Assembly (NCBI GenBank): GCA_037442025.1
Contig: JBBIRB010000026.1
Span: 1-36,988 of the forward strand
Reading direction: 5' to 3'
DNA length: 36,988 bases
Source: UBA2287 sp037442025
GTDB lineage: Bacteria > Bacteroidota > Bacteroidia > Bacteroidales > Tenuifilaceae
Position 1 is the first letter of the stretch; each line of letters starts with the position of its first letter. Below, one piece after another: positions 32,815 to 36,988 of this stretch. Under the pieces are notes generated by a model that was not told where the DNA came from, did not search any database, and saw only the letters and a program-made list of their open reading frames with translations. Position numbers and translations under genes: made by a program.

Positions 32815-34161
32815 TTAATCGTCGATTGCTACCCTCACAACTCCCTTATTTTTCCATTTACCCATTCGGTAGTACACAAACGAACTAACCATGCCCAGGA
32901 ACCAGGCCATGGGAATTGACCACCAGATACCCCTCTCCCCAATTATATCGCTCAGGAAATAGGCCAGCGGAATCCGAACCAACCAAAGCGAGAAAAGGGT
33001 AATGAACATTGGGATTAATGTGGCTCCGGCGCCTCGCAGAAGCCCAGTAAAAGTAAACATGGTAGAGAAAACAATGTAAAATATTCCAACAATTATCAGG
33101 TATTCTCTCCCAATAGCAATAACAACCTCATCGGTAGTGAAAATTTTCATAAGAGGAACCGACCAGAGAAGGGCCACTAAGGTTGTAACAATGCTAATAA
33201 TGGAAGAAAAGAGCAACGAAGCCAGAAGCCCTTTTCGGATCCTATCGATTTTCCCTGCACCCAGATTTTGTCCTACAAATACCGAGAGCGCCATTGAAAT
33301 ATTCATGGCAGGCAGTGCAGCAAACGAATCGATTCGGCCTGCAGCTGTGTACCCGGCAATTACATCGGTACCAAAGGTGTTGACTATGCCCATAAGTGCC
33401 ATCATGCCCAAAGCAACAAGAGTTTGCTGAACTCCGGTTGGCAAACCAATACGAACGCTCTGCCTGAAAATGTTCCAATCGAAGGTAAGTCCTCGTATGG
33501 CAAAGCGAATCAGTTTATGGTTCCTGTTTAAAACAATTATAGCCGTTATAAAAGCACCTGCCTGCGAAATTACGGTGGCCCAAGCTGCCCCCTCGACACC
33601 CCATTTGAAAACAATTACAAACAGCAGGTCGAGTCCAATATTTACAACCGTTGCAATCATAAGGAAGAAAAGAGGTGTTTTCGAATCGCCAATTCCTCTC
33701 AGAATTGAGGCAGTTCCATTAAACCCAAAGAAGGCTACCATACCAATTAGGTAGGTGTTTAGGTAGCCCGTGGCTGGTTCCATGAGTTCCTGAGGCAACT
33801 GTAGGAGTGTAAACAGCCAGCGGCTCGATGCAATTCCTATAACAGAAATGGCAATTGAGGTGTAGAAAAGAAAAATATTAGTGGTATCAATGGCACGACG
33901 AACTTTATCGAAATCTTTGGCGCCAAAGTACTGCGAAATAACCACCGATGCTCCACTGCCAATGCCAATTACCATTGCAATAATGGTAAAAATAATGGGA
34001 TACGATGCCCCAACCGCAGCCAGAGCTTCTTTCCCAATAAATTTGCCCACAATAATTGCATCGACAATGCTGTAGAGCTGCTGAAACAGGTTTCCCAAAA
34101 GCATGGGAATGGCAAATTTCAGAATTACACTTGCAACATTGCCCTTGGTTAAATCGCCCAT
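32815..34161 (-). CDS. MATE family efflux transporter
   Basis: This 448-residue inner-membrane protein has about twelve hydrophobic helices in two similar halves, as in the MATE/DinF superfamily (drug or metabolite export driven by Na+ or H+). Family features are FAIPMLLGNLFQQLYSIVDAIIVGKFIGKEALAAVG at the N-terminus and FVGQNLGAGKIDRIRKG at the matching place in the second half. Substrates cannot be read from sequence. It begins 12 bases after tnaA, so the two are probably co-transcribed. This suggests, but does not prove, export of indole or a related product. Confidence 0.93.
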   Translation of the reverse strand: MGDLTKGNVASVILKFAIPMLLGNLFQQLYSIVDAIIVGKFIGKEALAAVGASYPIIFTIIAMVIGIGSGASVVISQYFGAKDFDKVRRAIDTTNIFLFYTSIAISVIGIASSRWLFTLLQLPQELMEPATGYLNTYLIGMVAFFGFNGTASILRGIGDSKTPLFFLMIATVVNIGLDLLFVIVFKWGVEGAAWATVISQAGAFITAIIVLNRNHKLIRFAIRGLTFDWNIFRQSVRIGLPTGVQQTLVALGMMALMGIVNTFGTDVIAGYTAAGRIDSFAALPAMNISMALSVFVGQNLGAGKIDRIRKGLLASLLFSSIISIVTTLVALLWSVPLMKIFTTDEVVIAIGREYLIIVGIFYIVFSTMFTFTGLLRGAGATLIPMFITLFSLWLVRIPLAYFLSDIIGERGIWWSIPMAWFLGMVSSFVYYRMGKWKNKGVVRVAIDD

Positions 34162-34173
34162 AATCTGAAAGGC

Positions 34174-35547
34174 TTATGCCTTTTCGAGTTTTACAGTAAA
34201 ATGGCGCATAATTGGCGCTTCCCAAGCAATACGGTAGCCCTTTTTAATTTCATTGGTTCGTTCCAGCACATTTCGTAAACCTGCCGCTACCACATCCATA
34301 TGATTGTTGGTGTAAGTACGGCGAGGGATGGCCAAACGAAGCAGTTCGAGACGCGGATAGCGGTTCTGGCGGGTAACCGGGTCTCGGTCGGCCAGCAGAG
34401 TACCAATTTCAACACCCCTTACACCCGCCTCGATATACAACTCGATAGCAAGGGTTTGTGCCCTGTACTCTTCTTTCGGAATATTGGGAAGCATACGATT
34501 GGCATCGACAAAAATGGCGTGCCCGCCAATGGGGAACTGAATGGGCACTCCATACTCGCGTAGCTTATTACCCAGGTATTCAACCTGTTTAATGCGAGTT
34601 TCGAGGTAATCGAACTCAGTGCCCTCGTCGAGGCCGGCTGCTAAAGCGTTCATATCCCTTCCGCTCATACCACCGTAAGTAACAAATCCCTCGAACATAA
34701 TGTTGTATGTTGAGCACTGGCGCCAAATATCCTCGGAGTTCATGGCAATGAATCCGCCCATATTCACAATGGCGTCCTTCTTACTGCTCATAGTCATCAT
34801 ATCGGCATACGAATACATTTCCCGAACGATTTCCTTAATTGTTTTACTTTCGTAGCCTTTCTCACGGGTTTTTATGAAGTAAGCATTTTCGGCAAATCGT
34901 GCCGAATCGAAAAGGACCGGTTTGCCATAGTACTTGGCAATTCGCTTCACTTCGCGCAGGCACTCCATTGAAACGGGCTGACCACCAGCAGTATTGTTGG
35001 TTACCGTAACAATGACAAAGGGTACCTTATGGGCGTTTTCGGCCAAGTAAGCTTCCAACTTTTCTGTATCCACATTGCCCTTGAAAGGGTGATATGCCTC
35101 TGTATCGCAGGCCACGTCGATGGTTAAATCGACTGCATGAGCCTTACGAAATTCAATATGCCCCTTGGTAGTATCGAAATGGGAGTTACCGGGAATGCAA
35201 TCGCCCTCCTTGACCAAAACCGAAAATAGTACATTTTCGGCAGCTCGCCCTTGGTGCGTAGGCATAAAGTGCTGAAATCCCAGAATGGTTTGAATGGCAT
35301 TCTTTAGGTTGTAGTACGACGATGCTCCGGCGTAGCTCTCGTCGCCCAGCATAAGCGCACTCCACTGGCGGTCACTCATAGCTCCGGTACCCGAGTCGGT
35401 AAGCAGGTCGATAAAAACCTGATCGCTTTTAAGGTTGAACAGGTTGTAGTTGGCTGCCTTAATCCACTCCTCGCGCTCCTTTTGGTTACTGCGACGGATA
35501 GGCTCTACCATTTTAATTTTATACGATTCGGCAAATGGAAGTTCCAT
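34174..35547 (-). CDS. tnaA: Tryptophanase
   Basis: TnaA (457 residues from MELPFAES) is a PLP enzyme that splits tryptophan into indole, pyruvate and ammonia. The start was chosen for family length; an in-frame extension of 48 codons has no counterpart and falls within the leader. Motifs are YIDLL-type VFIDLLTDSGTGAMSD, PTHQGRAAENVLFS, DSARFAENAYFIKTRE and the Schiff-base lysine K257 in SSKKDAIVNMGG. It is close to tyrosine phenol-lyase, but AGVRGVEIGTLLADRDP matches tryptophanase where phenol-lyases have an arginine (VRSMERG). The leader of roughly 180 bases may hold a regulatory ORF. Confidence 0.93.
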   Translation of the reverse strand: MELPFAESYKIKMVEPIRRSNQKEREEWIKAANYNLFNLKSDQVFIDLLTDSGTGAMSDRQWSALMLGDESYAGASSYYNLKNAIQTILGFQHFMPTHQGRAAENVLFSVLVKEGDCIPGNSHFDTTKGHIEFRKAHAVDLTIDVACDTEAYHPFKGNVDTEKLEAYLAENAHKVPFVIVTVTNNTAGGQPVSMECLREVKRIAKYYGKPVLFDSARFAENAYFIKTREKGYESKTIKEIVREMYSYADMMTMSSKKDAIVNMGGFIAMNSEDIWRQCSTYNIMFEGFVTYGGMSGRDMNALAAGLDEGTEFDYLETRIKQVEYLGNKLREYGVPIQFPIGGHAIFVDANRMLPNIPKEEYRAQTLAIELYIEAGVRGVEIGTLLADRDPVTRQNRYPRLELLRLAIPRRTYTNNHMDVVAAGLRNVLERTNEIKKGYRIAWEAPIMRHFTVKLEKA

Positions 35548-35580
35548 GATATATAATTTTAAAACGTTAGTATTTGTAAA

Positions 35581-35624
35581 TAGAAAAACAAAAAGAGAGG
35601 GAGCGCGCATGCTGAATGATGCGC
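35581..35624 (-). other. Hairpin and pyrimidine tract in the tnaA leader
   Basis: On the minus strand GCGCAT (35619-35624) and ATGCGC (35605-35610) form a 6-base stem with an 8-base loop. A tract at 35582-35603 with 21 of 22 pyrimidines follows. It is between the leader ORF and tnaA and could be a weak terminator or Rho-related site. Confidence 0.35.
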
Positions 35625-35683
35625 AACGGGTTAGAAGGTGTCGCGATTCTTGATATTTCGAAACACGTTTTTGGCAATAAACC

Positions 35684-35716
35684 CTATACAACGTTGTAAA
35701 ACCATGCCTTAAGCAT
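35684..35716 (-). CDS. Possible tnaA leader peptide (10 codons, Trp-containing)
   Basis: The frame encodes MLKAWFYNVV and stops at TAG. It starts about 15 bases after the predicted transcription start and 137 bases end-to-start before tnaA. It contains Lys, Trp-Phe and Asn in an order like the K-W-F-N core of enterobacterial TnaC, though with one extra residue on each side of WF and no C-terminal proline. A short ORF like this can arise by chance, so this is a candidate only. Confidence 0.3.
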   Translation of the reverse strand: MLKAWFYNVV

Positions 35717-35737
35717 ATGCAATTGGATGCACTGCTG

Positions 35738-35745
35738 CAAATTTA
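35738..35745 (-). promoter_or_regulatory. Candidate -7 box for tnaA
   Basis: On the minus strand TAAATTTG matches TAnnTTTG exactly. No -33 TTTG is visible at the usual distance. If used, it gives a leader of about 184 bases, long for this window. Confidence 0.4.
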
Positions 35746-35765
35746 AAAAAGTTTTTGGCTCAGTG

Positions 35766-36062
35766 CTATCCGAAGTAAAGAATGAGTGCTAAAATGGGCA
35801 GAATAAATCGGGCAGCAACCAGAATGGCTCCTCTCCGAGTAATTCCGTTTTTACCCTTAATTATAAAAAGACCCGTAAGGGTAATGACAATAAGCGCAAC
35901 GGCAAATATATGGCTAAAGGCAGTCCACCAGCGGCGGGGGTTATTGTAATGCAAAAAGTTTAGCTGGCTAAAAATGGGGCGACGCTCTACCCTTTCGAGC
36001 ATAGCACTACCGTTGGCTAGGTTGAATGTTAAGTTGTTTAAGAAATGAATACAAAATTTCAT
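35766..36062 (-). pseudogene. PepSY-associated TM helix protein, apparently 5'-truncated
   Basis: The open frame gives 98 residues matching the C-terminal half of PepSY-associated membrane proteins of Bacteroidota: VERRPIFSQLNFLHYNNPRRWWTAFSHIFAVALIVITLTGLFIIKGKNG, followed by ITRRGAILVAARFILPILALILYFG. Two membrane segments are seen. The expected N-terminal membrane anchor and first PepSY part are absent: the ATG follows a stop codon directly and the fkbM-like gene ends 56 bases upstream. The N-terminal FLNNLTFNLANGSAMLE reads like mid-domain sequence. It is either a remnant or a naturally short variant; remnant is the likelier reading. Confidence 0.55.
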
Positions 36063-36118
36063 TTACGTTAAAGGATCTCTCAATATTAGCAAATAATCGA
36101 TACATTAACCTTCAATTA

Positions 36119-36892
36119 TTACATTCCCCGTAGGTTATGCTTTGCTAGTTCTACGTTTATAAACGATATTTCCTCAAAGTTTATAGATGTTGCGAAAATT
36201 TCAAATCCTTTTTTGTACAACAGCTCTGTTATTTTTTTGGATTTTATCTCGCCTTCATAGCAACGGTCATGAAATTCAACCAATAGCTGGGTTATGCTGA
36301 CTTTGGAATCGAGAAGGGTTTCCAGCACATCATATTCAGAACCTTCAATGTCCATTTTAACTACATCAATATGATGATGGCCAAATTCCTTCGCAATATC
36401 TTCGAAACTTTTCACTTTTACATGGATGGTTTTTTCCTCACTTACAGATTGATTCATGGACATGGAACCAGAGACTCCTCTTTCATCTTTGGGCAAAAAA
36501 AATATTTCCACACCCGTTCTCCGGGAAATGCCATAGTCATTGAATAGAAAAAGGCTGTTACGATTATTGGTTTTAACATACTCGATTGACTTTGGAGTAG
36601 GATCGAAACCATAAACCTTGCACCTATGCTTTTTTATTATGGTTCTGTCAAAGCTGATATCCTTGCCAATACCAAAAGAATAAACTATTGAACTTTCGTT
36701 CAGCAAGTTGGGATTGACATAAAAACCTCCATAGCTGCTTCCGTACCATTTTTTCTTGCAACGAAAAGTTTTCTTTAAATGAAAGACATTTTGCTTGTCC
36801 ATTGACAAGCGAAGCCATATTTTTCGGAAAAAAGACCTAATATTCTGCCTCTTCTCATTTATTATTTGCAATAACTTACCAACCAAATACAT
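36119..36892 (-). CDS. FkbM family methyltransferase
   Basis: This 257-residue protein is a SAM-dependent methyltransferase of the FkbM type. It has SFGIGKDISFD (SAM-binding loop region), VYGFDPTPKSIEYVK (acidic end of strand 2), the hallmark DVVKMDIEGSEYDVLE with D181, and LLVEFHDRCYEG. The N-terminal ~45 residues are basic and probably helical. Such enzymes often methylate sugars or polysaccharide precursors, but no glycan gene is visible beside it because the window ends 96 bases upstream. Codon use is more AT-rich than that of tnaA or the kor genes, which hints at a more mobile gene. Confidence 0.88.
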   Translation of the reverse strand: MYLVGKLLQIINEKRQNIRSFFRKIWLRLSMDKQNVFHLKKTFRCKKKWYGSSYGGFYVNPNLLNESSIVYSFGIGKDISFDRTIIKKHRCKVYGFDPTPKSIEYVKTNNRNSLFLFNDYGISRRTGVEIFFLPKDERGVSGSMSMNQSVSEEKTIHVKVKSFEDIAKEFGHHHIDVVKMDIEGSEYDVLETLLDSKVSITQLLVEFHDRCYEGEIKSKKITELLYKKGFEIFATSINFEEISFINVELAKHNLRGM

Positions 36893-36988
36893 TGAAATGC
36901 CTTATTAAAAATTTGCTTCTGCAAAAGAAGCAACGTAGATTTAAGCTGCAAATGCAACTTTTTTGTTAAACAATATTTCTTCCAGTTT

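Noticed and set aside
34174..35547. Tyrosine phenol-lyase as an alternative to tryptophanase
   Set aside because: The segment GVRGVEIGTLLADRDP matches tryptophanase; phenol-lyases have an arginine (MERG) at the position that is isoleucine here.
35548..35691. In-frame 48-codon N-terminal extension of tnaA
   Set aside because: It would make the protein longer than known tryptophanases. The added residues look like leader DNA and begin downstream of the candidate promoter with no family counterpart.
35631..35705. Second short ORF in the tnaA leader (24 codons, starting MVLQRCIG)
   Set aside because: It has no tryptophan and no feature of a stalling peptide. It overlaps the Trp-containing ORF in another frame and is most likely chance.
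36893..36988. Feature in the last 96 bases
   Set aside because: AT-rich stretch with no convincing ORF, promoter box or hairpin; possibly the upstream region of the FkbM gene.

Overview
The window looks like chromosomal DNA from an anaerobic member of the Bacteroidota, most likely Bacteroidales. The evidence is a ftsK-lolA pair, a PgpH-type 7TM-HD hydrolase, three secreted FISUMP-domain proteins, a LytS/LytTR pair, and recurring promoter elements of the Bacteroidetes type (TTTG, about 19-22 bases, TAnnTTTG). Start codons also generally lack a clear Shine-Dalgarno sequence. The species cannot be named. I see no rRNA, tRNA, CRISPR array, insertion sequence or prophage. No gene-free stretch exceeds about 270 bases.

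Layout. 0-2.2 kb: pgpH (+), convergent with ftsK-lolA (-). 5.5-6.3 kb: a lipoprotein of unknown function (-). 6.5-8.5 kb: carbamate kinase and ornithine carbamoyltransferase (+), closed by a strong terminator. 8.6-10.4 kb: a small RRM protein (+), a DUF456 membrane protein (-) and a CvfB-like S1 protein (+). 10.5-14.7 kb: a tight operon rex-ribF-purK-purE-tsaC (+). 14.8-17.3 kb: a three-gene signalling operon (LiaF-like membrane protein, LytS-type kinase, LytTR regulator). 17.4-20.9 kb: a TM1266-like small protein (-) and a large secreted HExxH / beta-propeller / beta-barrel protein (+). 21.1-25.2 kb: an aminotransferase followed by a four-subunit 2-oxoacid:ferredoxin oxidoreductase (+), closed by a bidirectional terminator. 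25.3-30.3 kb: three paralogous secreted FISUMP proteins (-) with internal glycine-rich repeats. 30.4-32.7 kb: yicC-gmk-nadD-TPR (-). 32.8-35.5 kb: tryptophanase and a MATE exporter (-). 35.8-36.9 kb: an apparently truncated PepSY-type membrane protein and an FkbM methyltransferase (-).

How the genes fit together. Carbamate kinase with OTC, the aminotransferase with the oxoacid:ferredoxin oxidoreductase, and tryptophanase all point to energy from amino-acid catabolism. Rex (NADH/NAD+ sensing) and a TM1266-like protein (a family linked to [FeFe]-hydrogenase) fit a fermentative redox economy.

The most interesting candidates are: (i) the tnaA leader, which has a possible 10-codon Trp-containing leader ORF followed by a hairpin and a pyrimidine tract, suggesting TnaC-like control; (ii) the FISUMP trio, with nine RGGFAxGxLVDQTK repeat units and a 57-base identical patch between two copies; (iii) a Fur-box-shaped perfect palindrome at the promoter of the third FISUMP gene; (iv) a RibF whose riboflavin-kinase half has lost its PTAN motif.
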